A stretch of DNA of 64,000 nt from NCBI GenBank assembly GCA_003255065.1, contig QAOA01007267.1:210303-274302 (forward strand), given 5' to 3'. Position numbers and translations under genes: made by a program. The stretch comes from Cercis canadensis (Eukaryota; Streptophyta; Magnoliopsida; Fabales; Fabaceae). This document shows positions 33,301 through 46,838 of this stretch, one piece after another. The notes below the pieces were generated by a model that ran no database searches, was not told the origin of the DNA, and was given only the letters and a program-made list of their open reading frames with translations. The first letter of the stretch is position 1. The number at the start of each line of letters is the position of its first letter.

Positions 33301-36300
33301 AATAGAAAGATCACAAACGACATCGACGTTTTAACTTCAATTTTACTTCCCCACACAAAGCTCTAAATTGAATGTTGCCGTTCACCATTTTTTGTTTTTT
33401 TTTTTTTTGTAAATTTCCCTTCAATGGTTTGATGTGATCTGATGTTGGGACCACTGTTACACGTGGACATTAGGAAAATTTCCCAACAACAATAAATTTT
33501 ATTGCTGGACGGATCACAAATCATATATAAACTATGCATGTGCAACAATGAATTTAAATTATATTAACTATATTTGTGCCGAATTGGTAACAAAATGTAT
33601 TTTCCTTGCTTCAGTGGCCTTTTCCAATTGGAGACAATGAATGTATATGGGAACGCTTAGAAATGTGAAAAGTGAAATGAGTGGTGCTTGTGTCCCACTT
33701 CCGTGGCCCTTATATTTAAGCCATAAATTTTCCTTTGACATTTTTGTGGACCTGAGAGGGCCAAGAGTCTCACAAGAGTTATTATCCCCAATCCAAATCC
33801 AAACTCTTCACTTCCCAAACACCCAATCAGAATTAAAACTACACGTGACAATTCTCTTATCAGATTGACTATATTGGATTGTGTTTTTTTTTTTTTGGAG
33901 TAAATTGAAAGGTTTTGGTGCAAAGTCCCCACCCCTTGTTTTGTTGTTTGCCTTTGCCAACGACATTTTGTCCCACCCCCCATAGCCCATAGTTCTCTCT
34001 GCTTTATCTATTTATTCATTTGGCCGAATTCTCTGAAACTTTTGCTCGCGTTTTCACACTTCACCAATAATGCCTTTTTTTAACAAGTGATACTATTTTC
34101 ATACTTGTAAGACACACAAATGACAGTATCTGAGTTTTCTTCATATTTTGAACAAATGATGTGAACTAGCTCTATCTGAACTCTAGGAGATAATTCATAT
34201 TTTAGTTCATGTCTATCTGAAGCGCAAATTCTTCAAACTCAACACTGTAAGAGGGACCACATTAAGCTAAATCAGTGCATGATATATTTGAAGGATCAAA
34301 AAAGCAGTTTGATTGAAGAGAAGATGGAAATACCACTTCATGTCAAACACCCGACGTGTAACATTAAAGGTGAAACTTGAAAGAAAGTAGGTCTTTTTAG
34401 CCCCAAAAAGAAATGCACTTCAAACTTTGGGGGAATTTAGGAAGCAAAGAATGTGGAGCAAATCGTGGCCCACATGCACCAAATGTCACATTCCATTAGG
34501 ATCATGAATTCTCCATATCTCAACATAAACAAGTTTATTTAAACCCATCCCACGTACTTCATAATCACCCAACCAGAGAATTACAAGTAAAAGAAAGGTC
34601 ACAGCCTTTATTTGGGTATCACCACTATTACGCTTTAGATATAAACATATGTCGTCATAGTTAGCACATCCCTCTTAAACAAAGATCAATGCCTATATAT
34701 TAGGGTTAATGGTGATGTAAACATCATAATATGAACATAACCACTTGCCATCCACATAAACGTCAAAGTAATTAATATAGTGGATTACATCGAACACCAT
34801 ATCCAAACGATTTCGTCCACAATGCAACAAAGATATAGAAAGATAGAACAATCAAATATGGATCACTGCTTTAAGAAAGATTAGCAAAAGATATGAGATA
34901 ATGAGATGTCAATACTGCATGCATTAAATTAATTATGAAACAACTAGTGGTTGGATGCTTAGCTAGCTAGCGAGGGAAACCAATGATCCCACTTAATTAG
35001 AATGTGATGTCAAGTTTATCTACAAACTGCAACTGTTCCGGTTATGACTTATGAGTGCCAATGCCCCTTCCCTTTTCCTGCGTTGCGTGGCAACCATCAA
35101 AAGTTTTCACATTCTAAATTAATATAAATCGACTGCCAAACCAAATACATTTTTTTTATAGTAAGTTAAAGGAGGAATCAGCTACATCACTTTAAAGAAT
35201 GGAATGTGGCTAGCTATAAAACTATAATTAAATTGTTCTTTTAACACTTTACTGAATCACCTCTATTTTTTATTTTTGAATAAATTTGTAAAAATGAGAT
35301 TTGGAAAAACAAAACAAAAAAAGTTAAATATTACAAAGGAATATATATCTATTAGTATAAATATAGCGTGTCCTTATGCAGAAAAGCTATAATATATATA
35401 TAATACAACACTTGTTAAAGATGATGGACGCAATCAGTGGTATGGCACATAAAAGAATTATGGCAGTTGAAATTTTGATTGGTGATTTTATATATATATA
35501 TATAGAATTTGGATTTAGTCTTGTTAATTGGTCAAGCTTTCGTTATTAGATCTTCTTTAGATATTATTGATAGATAGATAGATCCACGATACTGAGTCAA
35601 TGGAGAAACTCAGATAGCATAAACGTATTGTAGGAACCCTACATATCCATACACCCACCAAATGTAAGGATTTAAAGTATAATTGCAGTGTGTGGGCGTA
35701 TTCCAAGCATGATTCAATTACAGCCTTAATTAATTACTTTTGTTAGGTGCTTTTAACAGTCTATGTATGACGTTTATAGGAAAACAAGAAAAAAAAAAAA
35801 ATGAGTGGAAGACAAATTGGCGATGCTAATATTAAAAACTAGCTTTTCTAAAATTAGACTAGATCATGGGCGTAATTATAGTTACTAATACTAAAGTTGA
35901 TAGATATTTTAGGAACTAAAGATTTGCATGCTGACAAGGCCACGATGTGTTCAACTAGAGTTATCTAATTTAAATTTCCACATTACCCATGCTGTTGCCT
36001 TTTACTGATCAATAATTAATTACAAGTTCGGAATTTGGATAAGTCAAGAAATGGAAGGAAAATCATTCAAGTTCTTGTGCCATGTTCTTCGCCGGTAATT
36101 TGCTACAATGGTTTATAATCTCTCCAGTCATATATTATTTGGCGACACGCAGCCAGCCACCTTATCTCTTTTCTCACTCACCCATTAATAAGAAATATGA
36201 GGCCCAAACACTTCCCTTTCTTTTCCCTTTTCTAATGATATCCATTTTAACCGAACTAGTTGACTCTGTAAACCCATCTGTTTATAGCTACTTTTTCCAA

Positions 36301-37418
36301 ATCAAACATGGAGATCCATGTTATGTTATGTTATTGTTATCTAAAAAAACACATCAACATGTTAAATTTGAAGTTGAACTAGTCCAACAACGTGCTCTTA
36401 AACAAAACAAATCCATGCCCACCAGAATACGCTGCCGAATTTCGACTTGAATTTTCCTCACTTCTCTCAATTTGAGGCTGCCTGTGATTGCCCAAAGAAT
36501 CAGCTAACAGAATACTAATCACTCAAACATCTGCCACTCCTCCAAATTTGAAGTCTACACGTAACCAGCACAAAAAGTGTGGATCGGGTTTCGTTCGCTT
36601 GGTGGCCCAACACGGACCAACCTACCTTTGCCCATTGTTGGCCCAACAGAATTCTCTATATGGATCAGAGTTTAATATTTAAAGTTCGGCCTAAAAAAAC
36701 ATTATATGTTTAACAAAACTAAAATCTATGGATCCACTAGCAAATATTCATTGCACGAGGAGCGAATAGTTAGTTAGTCAATCTAGTAACTGTAATATAA
36801 TAGTGAGAGATTAATATTGGTGAAGAATGGAAAAATATATCAATAGTTGACCTCGAACTCTTATGACGATTAGAATCAATCATTTGTTATTCATAGTTTT
36901 TAATATCATATTTTCCCTTAATAGGCTTATTTCTAAAGCAAAGGATCATTTCTAAAGCACTAGGGGTGTGGTTATAATGACACACATTATTTAAAATTCA
37001 CTGTTTACGTGAATTACCTAGCGGTATGGATTAGATTTACAAAACCAATTTTCCTGTGCAATTTTCATGGAACATGACCCATGGCTATTGGAGTATCTTC
37101 ACTGCTACATGATGATTGAGTCCATAACCAGCTAACTAATTTAACGTTTTCCAAGTTTAGCCCAATTTACAAAAAGGAAATTAGAGAAAGCGCATGTATA
37201 AATTGAACATTGTCTAATTATTTGTCAATGCTAGGGCCTTCATATCAACAGAAAACCCCAATCCTTACTATATAACAGCAAATTTCCCTCCACTCTGAAT
37301 CAACAGAGAAAATGAAGCTCAAACTGTAATTTGAGTTTTCGATATAATAATACAAAAACGAAGCACTTACAAAAAAAATTGAATCTGAAAAAAAGTTGGT
37401 TTCGTCGAGAATGGAGAT
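30331..37418. other. Gene-free region, about 7 kb
   Basis: AT-rich with microsatellites: (TA)n at 30811-30829, (TA)n near 35490-35504 and GATA repeats near 35569-35582. Open frames such as 36082-36450 have no known motif, no splice partners and poor coding character. I see no gene or complete transposon. Confidence 0.5.
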
Positions 37419-37931
37419 TTATCTTCCCCTTTGAAGTGCCTTCTCGGCAGTTTCGACCTCCTCTAAAATCCTAGTCTTTCGTTTTGCAGGAATAGGAGCA
37501 GTTGGTCCAAAACTAATATAATGCCCAGAAACTGCATTGATTGCAGAGTAAATGTCCCTGAAGGAAGCCCTTCCCAGCAGAGCTTTCTCTCTTCTGTACT
37601 TGGCTACCCACGAGTTTGAGCTATCTCTTAGCTCAGCCACTGCAGAAGCCACATTTGGATCGTTCTTGTCCATCCCAAGTGTTGCTCTCACCTTGTTTAT
37701 CACATCCTCTGTTTCTTTAACATATTCATCGTCTGAAGCACCAAGTGCAGGACTCAGTGGGATAAGCCATGTGCTAGACACAACAGAGGCTGACAAGGAC
37801 AAGAATTCACGCCGCCGTGGCTGTGTGGCGGTGGCGGCTGTTCTGGCAGCGGCGACGGTTGTAGATTTGGGTTTAATGGATGGCAGTGATTGGGGCTTGG
37901 AAGTTGGAGTTATTAGTGTTGGGGACGCCAT
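37419..37931 (-). CDS. PSB27: Photosystem II repair protein PSB27 (PSB27-H1 type), chloroplastic
   Basis: A small thylakoid-lumen protein that binds photosystem II assembly intermediates and helps repair after photodamage. Single exon, 170 aa. The N-terminus is a chloroplast transit region rich in Ser, Thr and Ala, followed by a twin-arginine-like motif (RRREFL), a hydrophobic stretch and a cleavage-like LGA near residue 65; this is a bipartite lumen-targeting signal. The mature domain begins at about DDEYVKETEDVINKVR and contains DPNVASAVAELRDSSNSWV, KALLGRASFRDIYSAINAVS and SFGPTAPIPAKRKTRILEE. This agrees with the Arabidopsis PSB27-1 protein (At1g03600) rather than the longer LPA19 paralogue. 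The upstream region has a G-box and two I-boxes. Confidence 0.95.
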   Translation of the reverse strand: MASPTLITPTSKPQSLPSIKPKSTTVAAARTAATATQPRRREFLSLSASVVSSTWLIPLSPALGASDDEYVKETEDVINKVRATLGMDKNDPNVASAVAELRDSSNSWVAKYRREKALLGRASFRDIYSAINAVSGHYISFGPTAPIPAKRKTRILEEVETAEKALQRGR

Positions 37932-38023
37932 GGCTTTTGGGAAAGGAGGTGGGAGAGGGAGAGACGGAGAGAGTGTGAGAGTTTTGATCCTTGGTAAGGA
38001 GGGAGAGGTAGCATTGGGTTTTT

Positions 38024-38047
38024 GCCACGTGGCCTTATCGCCTTATC
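38024..38047 (-). promoter_or_regulatory. I-box/G-box light-response module of PSB27
   Basis: A palindromic G-box GCCACGTGGC (38024-38033) is directly adjacent to two GATAAG I-boxes on the minus strand (38039-38034 and 38047-38042). It lies about 95-115 bp before the PSB27 start codon. No TATA box is seen between module and ATG, where the DNA is CT-rich. I-box plus G-box pairs are known from light-regulated photosynthesis genes such as rbcS. Confidence 0.65.
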
Positions 38048-38797
38048 TATGTTTTGGGTTTTTGGATGAGAGCGCAACCAATGATTTGTAAGACATAGAT
38101 CCACATCCTCACATGTCCTTTCAGTTTTAGGAGAGCCTCAAATGCTAAAGCACATAGGCAGTCATTGTATTTGATTTTTGGCCACTAAAACAATGATTGT
38201 GGAGTGAATAGTTTCAAGTATACATTTCTTTAACCAGTAGAAAAAATTGTAAAATATAAGTTACCGTTGTTCATCAAAATATGAAGCTTAGTATCTATAG
38301 TTCATGCTAATTGAGTAATTAACCGACATATTTACTATTTAGATATGAAGTTCCTATAATATTGTCAGAATATAATTAATATTATTACCCTTATTATATT
38401 ATCAGAAAGTTTTTTTTGTAGCAATAAAAAATTGAAGAGTTAAATAAATTACTTTAGCTCCAAAGCAGATACAATTAGCCAAAATGTATTTTTAAGCAAA
38501 GGAAAATAAAATAAAATACAAGTCCTATAAGTTGCAAATGCTAAAATATCTAGTTTGAGAGGGGAAAAAAGCCACTTATGGGCCAACTATTTTTGTTGCT
38601 ACAAGATCTTGACAAAACCTTATCACAGTGATTGTAGGGACTTGCCAAGTTATGGGCTAACATTTTTAAAAAAAAGAGCATGTCATAGGCCATAGCCAAC
38701 TTGGGCTTCTTCCATAATACCCAAACTAAATAATTCGAATTGGGCCTTTTGAAACTTGTTTAGCCGATTTGCATTTTGCAACTACAAACAAGCTCTA

Positions 38798-39156
38798 CCA
38801 AATCACAAAAGCTTTGTTTCAAATCAAAGTGTTTTTTTTAGCTTCTAGTTTCTTTCCATTTTATCCTTTGCTCCCGAAAGAAGAAAGAATCTATCTATCT
38901 TTATGCTATTTTCATGATTTTGTTCAAATTTTGATGAACTATTTCAATGAGTTTGTTTTTGTTTAGGTCCACTAACCTNCCAAATCATAAAAGCTTTGTT
39001 TCAAATCAAAGTGTTTTTTTTAGCTTCTAGTTTCTTTCCATTTTATCCTTTGCTCCCGAAAGAAGAAAGAATCTATCTTTATGCTATTTTCATGATTTTG
39101 TTCAAATTTTGATGAACTATTTCAATGAGTTTGTTTTTGTTTAGGTCCACTAACCT
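38798..39156. repeat. Single-N junction with ~180-bp flanking direct repeat
   Basis: 38798-38978 and 38980-39156 are the same sequence, one base apart, with N at 38979 between. They differ by one 4-bp tatc unit and about one substitution. This is what two alleles of a contig end would look like. Confidence 0.85.
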
Positions 39157-41261
39157 AGGCTCTTGATGATTTATCCAAAAGGAAAAAAAAACTAAAAATA
39201 ACTTTTTTTTTTTTCATATGTAAAAGAAGTGATTAGGGTTTGATGATTGCCACTGACCCATGTTAAGTGTGATTTTTGTTCCATGTCTAGAATTATATAT
39301 TATTCTTTTCATATATGGCGCACACGGCTCCCACTTAAAATCAATCAAGCATGATGGGGGCATACATTCTTCATGAAGAAGCTAAGGTTAAAATTCCAAT
39401 CATACTATATTGTACTCTTCTCATTCTTCTAATCTTTTGAATAAACAATAGTAAAAAGGAAGTCAATGTCACTTATTATTTCCCCAATACACTTTCAAAA
39501 ATTAATTTAACTATTTAGCTGCACAGATTTTAGAGAATAAGTTGTCATGATACATAGTATTATTACATGAGCGAAAGAGTTGAGATAGTTACTAAAATTA
39601 AAGAAATATATAAATGTTTTTTTTTTCTTTCGTAGAACACCTCATTAAAAATATTATTTTTTAAAAATATATATTTGTTTGGTAGATAATGGGAAAATGT
39701 ATATAGGGATTATTTTTTCTAAATTTCCATATGATTTAAGAAATACTAGAGTGATAGGTTGGATCATATAGGAATGAAGCAAGTTATGATTATGGGAAGG
39801 CATATAAGAGAAGATTAGAAGAGTTTAATATTATTTAAAAGATTAAGTGCAGCGGCATTAAATATGTGGCGTGCATGTAATTCCATATGGGTATGAACAT
39901 AATCAAGAGTGATGGAGAAATAATGATTGGAAGGAGATAAATTGAGTAGAGAGGAGCAAAAGCAGCACTAGAAGAATTAAAATATAGATATGTAGCTAGA
40001 AAGCAAGATAGCAAAGTGAAAAAAAAGGGCCAACATTTTTTTGTAAAGATAGAGAGCATAAATAAAGTGATGAACAAAAAGATATGGATTGTAGGGCTGC
40101 AGCCTGCAACCCCAGGTCCAGGTCTGAAAAAAATAGTAATAATAATAAAAAAGGTGGAAATTTAGTAACTTCTACTTGTGCAGCTGGATAGCCACGATGA
40201 AAAAGCAGGTGCATATCCGTGATTTCTCAACTTTATTCATTCTGGAAAATGGAAAGTATGACACTGTTTTCATACATCACTCTTTTGTCTTTATCAACTT
40301 TGCTGCACCTTATGCTACTCCCACCAATTGCCTTACTTATATCTTCCTCTCTTAATTGGGGGATTTCACTGGAATTTGCAGTCGGAAAGTGGGTACTGGG
40401 TATCCATGTAAAGATCTAAGTGATTCAGTGTGTGTTAAAATAATTAATTTTTTAAAATATATATCAAAACATAAAATAGTAATTTTTTTATATAATTAAA
40501 TTTAAATTATGTTAATTATTTTAAAATTTAATTAATTTTATTTTTTAAAATTTTTATAATGACATTAAATTATGAATCCCACTAAAATCTCTAATTGAGA
40601 GCGGATAACACTACCAAGGGAGCTTAGTCGTGCCATGAATTTTATAAATAACATGAAGTTGTTTAGACAAATGTACTAGTGTTGGGCGTGTTTGGATTCA
40701 TGGAATTGCCAGAAGATATTCAAGAAAATAAAGAAGTTAATTACGAGTGTATAAAAACTAGTTTTCCTCGTGATTAGTTTATATTCCGATTCCGATTTGT
40801 TTTCGGGGTTTCCAAACGAGGTAAAAAATGCTAGACCATAGACTTCATGATATCGGACGGACTCGGTTCCAGTTACTCTGTCAAACTCAAAAGGCCACGC
40901 GGCGGCTCCATGTTCGGTGTGCTTAATGCGTTGAGCCGCCCCAGTCCACGACCGCACCTGTTGGAAGTTGGAACAGGAGTTTTCTTTTTTAGTTTATTTA
41001 TTTATTTATTTGAGTATGTTTGGTAATAATGATTTCAAAATAAAAATTTCGATTCGGTTGAGGTGCACACTGCACACTGCGTTTATTTATGTTATTAGAA
41101 ATTTTATTTTTTTTATGAGAAACATCAATGGAAGAAAAATACATAACGTGTTGTAGCAAGATTAAATGTTATGTTTATTTGAAGTATTATATTTACAAAA
41201 TTTTAGAAATATAACATAAAAAATTTAAAATTTACTTTAAATAGAGATTAGATAAAAAAGA

Positions 41262-41785
41262 CTAACTCCAAAACACCGTATCTATTTTTTTAAACAAGTA
41301 GAGTGAAACACGCAAGTAACAGATGGGAAGAATTTATTGTAAAACAAACCAAAAAACACAAAACAAACAATAAAAGGGATGGACTTACACACCATATGTG
41401 TTTTTAAACAAGTATAGTGAAACACGCAAGTAAGAAGAATTTATTGTAAAACATTCCAAATTACACGAAACAAATGAGAAGAAAAGGGATGGAGTTACTG
41501 AAGAAATGACAAAATTCAAGTAAAATTTTATAGGTATTTATTGTGTTTTTTTTATTAAAATATTATATGTATATTTTTTTAATAACTTAACAATTATATC
41601 ATCTCTTACTTAATATTTTTTAAAATTTTATATTGACGTACTCTCAANAAAAACTAACTCCAAAACACCGTATCTATTTTTTTAAACAAGTAGAGTGAAA
41701 CACGCATGTAACAGATGGGAAGAATTTATTGTAAAACAAACCAAAAAACACAAAACAAACAATAAAAGGGATGGACTTACACCCC
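41262..41785. repeat. Repeated ~130-bp unit around the N at 41648
   Basis: A unit beginning ctaactccaaaacaccg occurs at about 41262-41393 and again at about 41653-41782, nearly identical (acgcaag versus acgcatg). A more diverged partial copy lies at about 41395-41500 (aaacaagtatagtgaaacac). The N lies just before the third copy. This may be a real tandem repeat that also confused assembly. Confidence 0.65.
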
Positions 41786-44122
41786 AAAAAGTGAATTTTC
41801 CATAGAAAAAAGGGGAGGCAAACAAATCAGAGTCTTAAATTGAAAGATAAATGTGGTTCTAATCGGCTGTAAATACCATAAACCAAAACAATCTTCATTT
41901 CATTATTTATTTCCCAAATTCTTTCTTTCTCTTTGGATACATAATGTTAACCAGTTCATCTTACTCCATCATGATCTTGGTCATTCGGCTACAGAGATTG
42001 TTGCAAAGGAGGGAGGGACACCACCATGGGTGGGTGGGTGAAAGAGAATCTGAATGTGGGATGGGTGAGTGAGAGAGTGGGCCAATATGGAATTTTGAGA
42101 AATATTAATTAAGAAATAATGTGACTCTTGAGTTGTTAAAAAGATATATATGTAATGTTTTAATAGGAGAACAATACCATAAATATCTATAAAATTTTAT
42201 CTAAGTTTTATCCATGAAAAAAGCTGCATCTCATGACAATAGAAAAGTTAGACCTTGCCTCAATTACTGAATTCTTGCATGTTATTAGAATTAATTGTTT
42301 GGGGGCACTTACAAGATGATTTAGTTTTTAGAAACTCAAAATTTCCCAATTAATTAGCGTTACCCAACTTTTAGTAGAGTAGATTGCTTAGCGTGTTACC
42401 CAATTATAGAAAGCGCATTTAAAAAGAAAATCAAGCATGCTTTCAATCCACGTTGTGTTCACTGGATGTACATATGGCAAAACTAGGAGTTAGTTACATT
42501 AGCCCTCCTTCAACGAGAAAAAGCAAAGAGAAAAAGCAAGAGACCACCCTGCATATGGAAACCCATGTTTTGATCCCCTCTTTGGGGGACCCCAGAAAGA
42601 AATTTAAAAAGGAAAAAAAAGTGGAGGGGCAGAAGTAGTTGACAGAATTAAGGGGGCAGATGAGTTTGCTTGGTGAAAGATTGATGGAGATTTTGTCCAC
42701 TTATTCTCATAGCCTTTACAGAACAGATCTTAGTATCATGGTATTTCAACTTTGAACCACTCCAATCCCAGCAACCAGCATGCGCGTCCACACCATTCAA
42801 TGGCCCAAGTGGATTTTGTACGTAATACTCCCACTTGACCCAAAAGCTGTGTTAACTCAGTCTTAACACTTTTTCTTATTACACAAAGAAAAACCAACGG
42901 ATACCTCGTGACAAAACCATAATAAACCCAGCCATATTTAAAATTGTGATCACCCACAGATTGAAGCAGCTATATATCATGGGTAAATTAATCAAATTAC
43001 AAGTCATTATGAAAAAACAAGCAGCACCATAACTATTTTCCTTTATAAAATGACCTACACAACATGTTTTGTCACAATAATTTGGTATGATGTTGTTGCT
43101 CTTCTTCTTCTTATCAACATACCGATAACTGCATAACTCCTAACATAATTGGACAGCTTTCTTTTTTGGTATACAAACATCTATGCTTAACCCATCAGAT
43201 TAGGACTCATCTCATTAGCTTGCCCCGCGTGGGACCATCTTCAATATTCTTCTATTACCCTCCTCAGCTTATATACTTCTGAATTCATTTTATAATTTAT
43301 AGTATGTAATTTGACCAAATTATTAGTATCTATTATATTAATTACGATTCTTCCATTTTTTGGTTATAAGCAAAAGAAATGATGGGTATCCTATGGCCCT
43401 TGATGAGGAATACTGGATATGGATTGTGATCAAGAAATTATAACACTCACCCACCCACCCACCCAACTTGTTTCATTATTTGTCAACGCTTTGGTCTACA
43501 CAGGGTATGTCATATATTCTTGTGTTCTTGAATCCAAAACTCTTATCGGATTTGGATAAGAGAGTTTTGAATACAATGATTGGCCTGTGTTGAGTTTGAC
43601 CTAAATTCTTATTAGAAATTTTTTGATAGTTTACTTTTTGGTTTGATATTTTTAGATAAATTTTAATTTCAGTACTATTTACCTACAAATTGTTTAATAA
43701 ACTGGTCTTAGACAACTATTTAAATTTCCAAATACGCCAAAAATATTGCAATAGCTGCTAAGATAATTTCTAATTTTGACCAACCATGTAAGACTTTAGC
43801 ATAATGTGACACTGTGGAAGTCCTTTTCTTTGTCAAAAAAAAAAAAATCTTCTATTAACGACACAAACCTTTGCTATCATCATTATGCTTTGACAAAAAT
43901 AAATTTAATTCATTAGACTATTAGAGAGATTGAGAAAAAGAAACTTGGAAAAAAGTGAAGTTGATACAGCAAAGCAAAGCAAAGCTGCACGGACAAGAGG
44001 TGACTTTAGTTTAGTCTACCGGGGAGTTTGGTTTAGACAGCTTTTTTAGCTTTGTTGATTATCGTTCAATTCAATCCAAGGTGGGACGGTTTAATATTCG
44101 CTTAGACTGCTACGTCACGTAC

Positions 44123-44607
44123 CCCGAAGTATGTGTCTATGGACCCCTGCCTGCTTTTCTGTCCTTTTGCTTACTCTTCTTTATCTTCCCATCTCAACTC
44201 AACAGCGCCTCATCTCACGCTTCGTATTTTTGTGATTTTAATTTATTTTATTTTAATTACAATAGAGCACATCATATTAAATATATATATATATATATAT
44301 ACATTCACATCAACCCTTTAATTTTTATCATCTGCTGAGACCAAATGTCATTAATTAAGTGAATNCCCGAAGTATGTGTCTATGGACCCCTCCCTGCTTT
44401 TCTGTCCTTTTGCTTATTCTTCTTTTTCTTCCCATCTCAACTCAACAGCCCCTCATCTCACGCTTCGTATTTTTGTGACTTCAATTTATTTTATTTTAAT
44501 TACAATAGAGCACATCATATTAAATATATATATATATATATATACATTCACATCAACCCTTTAATTTTTATCATCTGCTGAGACCAAATGTCATTAATTA
44601 AGTGAAT
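44123..44607. repeat. Single-N junction with 242-bp flanking direct repeat
   Basis: 44123-44364 and 44366-44607 are equal-length copies (242 bp each) with a few substitutions, meeting exactly at the N at 44365. Both include a (TA)n run. Probable unmerged overlap or two haplotypes joined end to end. Confidence 0.88.
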
Positions 44608-44900
44608 TTCATTTAATTCATTGCTAAAAGTTTGTTAGATGTGTAAATAATGCTACTATACTCTCTATTTATGTTGAAGTGAGAGCACGCGCGGTCAGGA
44701 AAGCGTAGGGCATTTAGTATTAAAAATTTTACTGTAAAATTGATTTCAACACCTTGCCGCCGGGAGAGTGCGGAGGTCCAATGTAACCGGCGGCGGAGTC
44801 GAAAGCTGCCTCGTCCTTTGTCCCTCCTATTTGCTTCTTCTTATTTATTAATTTATTTACTGTCTTTCTCTCTCTGCTGTCTACTCTGCTTTTGCAATTA

Positions 44901-46838
44901 ATGCAGCACTACCTCCCCCATCTACACTACCCCTCCTTATTAATACTCAAACTCTTGCTTTCCCTCACTCTGTCTTTCTGCTCTCAATCCACTACTCTGA
45001 AGTCTGATCCCAAGCTCAATTTTAGAATCTAATAAAGGTGATAAATCTCGTACTGCATTCCTCTCCTCTCCTCAGTTTTTCTATTCTTAAGTTTTAAGTA
45101 TGAACCGTCATAATTATTATACTTATTATGTGTGCTTAATTCAACTCCCTTTCTCTAAAGGTTAGTGGGTATGAGATTGTTTGTTTGCGTTTAGTTTTGG
45201 TGGGACAGCATTAAGAAGCTTGTTTTGGACAATTGACAATGGAGGATCTGCATGTTAGCCTTCACAAGTTTCGGATGTTTTCTTTTGGGTTTTGGTTATT
45301 AGGCTCTGTTATGTGGCTGGCAAAACTCAAGAAAAGAAATTTTTTATTGATCAAGTTTTGTATTTTTGGACACTTGTGCACTGAATCCTTGTAATTGTAT
45401 TCGTACGTGATGTTAACTAGGAAATTTCATACAACACACAGAAATTTCCATACTTTTTTCTTTGGATTCCTTAGGCATTAAACATTTTCTATTCCAACAT
45501 CACTTTTTAGTTATTTGTTTCCTTGTTAATTTTGGATTGTTGTACTCAGAGTTCTCTTCATTCCTTCCGCTATGTTGATTTTTTATTCTGACCATCGTTT
45601 TCTCGTTCACCATACGGCCAATTACAGGGTCATTTCTTGGTTTACTATTGCCACTTTTAGTTTTTCTTCTTATGATAATTACGTAATATTTACTTGATCT
45701 CCTGTGCTCTTTTTAGTTCTCTGTGTCTGTGATTCTTTGTTGACGAGATCATACCTTTCTTTCGTCTTTTTCTGCTTTTTGGTTTTCCACTTTATCTCCT
45801 CTCGTATTTCTCTCTAGTGGAAAACCGGAGTTTGTACTGATTTTCTTGCCTTATACTCTTTCTCTCTCTCCTTTTAAACACTCCATTTACCAAATTGCCG
45901 CTTTACTTGTTTGCACTTTGCAGAGATAAACGAGAATAAAAGCAGAGAAAATCAGAGTTTTTAACTAAGTGTTCTCGTTCATGGCTATTCATCCCCATTC
46001 AAATCACGATCTCATTTCGGTCAGTTAATTCAAATATGTAAAAGTTGCTTCTTTTTTCGTGGGAATCGCTTTTCTTCCTGTTCCTCCTCCTCCGCCTCCT
46101 TCTTCTTCTTCTTCTTTTCGGGGTGTGTCTTGACTTTGAGGAGGGAGTGAGAGCCAAAGAGAGTTGTTCTTCAGATGTGTGTCGCGCTGTGCAATTGAAG
46201 ATTCCATGGCCTTGATTTCTATTTTTCTCTTGATTCTATGAGGATCTATTTACTGTGAAAAGGAAAGAGAAATTTTTGTGTTTGAAAAATGGGAATAGGA
46301 CAGCATCTCTTGTGTTCTGTTTTTGTGTAGCTCCAATTTTTAATTCATAGCTGCTGGATTAACTTATTTCAAAGTCTCCATTTGATGCTCTCAATGTAAA
46401 TCCTTATGAAGGACAAATTATCCGACTGTTTTTTAGTATATTCTATTTCCTTGTTCACATGTTGGGACTTTTAAATTCATTTATCTCAATTTGTTGAATT
46501 GTTTTTACATGCAGCAATGCCTAGATTCTTCGAAACCATATATATTAACTATTAAATTCACCTGTCTTCTTGTGTTCAGCTGGTTTCATCCTCCATTAAC
46601 ATAAACTCCAGCAGATTATGCATTTGACTAAAGAGGGAAGACCCCCGTTTTCTACAGTGAGGTGTAAATTTCTAATTTGACGTGAGGGAATCTTTAGTGT
46701 AATGCTTCAGGATTCTTTGCTGGTTTGACTATCCTTGCAATCTTAGAATTTCATGTGAGATCCATAGTGAAAACGAAAAAGAAAATAAGGAACTTGACCT
46801 TATTTCCCATCAGATGTCTTCTTTCTGGAGCTGAGCAA
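44901..46838 (+). promoter_or_regulatory. PP2C promoter and leader region
   Basis: A likely non-coding leader begins near 44950 (pyrimidine-rich) and may be spliced at about 45037 (ataaag|gtgata) to an acceptor shortly before the PP2C start. The stretch has no coding domain of its own. Open frame 46025-46207 on the minus strand is a CTT/TCC repeat shadow. Confidence 0.35.

Larger units (their letters stand above)
38048..44900. other. Gene-free region with assembly-related duplications
   Basis: No supported gene. It contains single-N junctions at 38979, 41648 and 44365, a (CCCA)n run near 43450-43464 and AT-rich sequence. A possible foldback relative of the MITE at 1422-1811 lies around 40410-40620. 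Open frames 44133-44321 and 44376-44564 encode nearly the same peptide only because the underlying 242 bp are duplicated. Confidence 0.5.

Noticed and set aside
36082..36450. A 122-codon open frame in the gene-free region
   Set aside because: No motif, biased composition and no promoter or neighbouring exon that would support a gene.
37552..38091. A 179-codon open frame on the + strand
   Set aside because: It runs antisense through PSB27, whose reading frame and domains are clear. The frame is a GC-rich shadow.
44133..44564. Two similar small proteins encoded in tandem
   Set aside because: The similarity comes from the 242-bp duplication at the single N; neither frame has a recognisable family.
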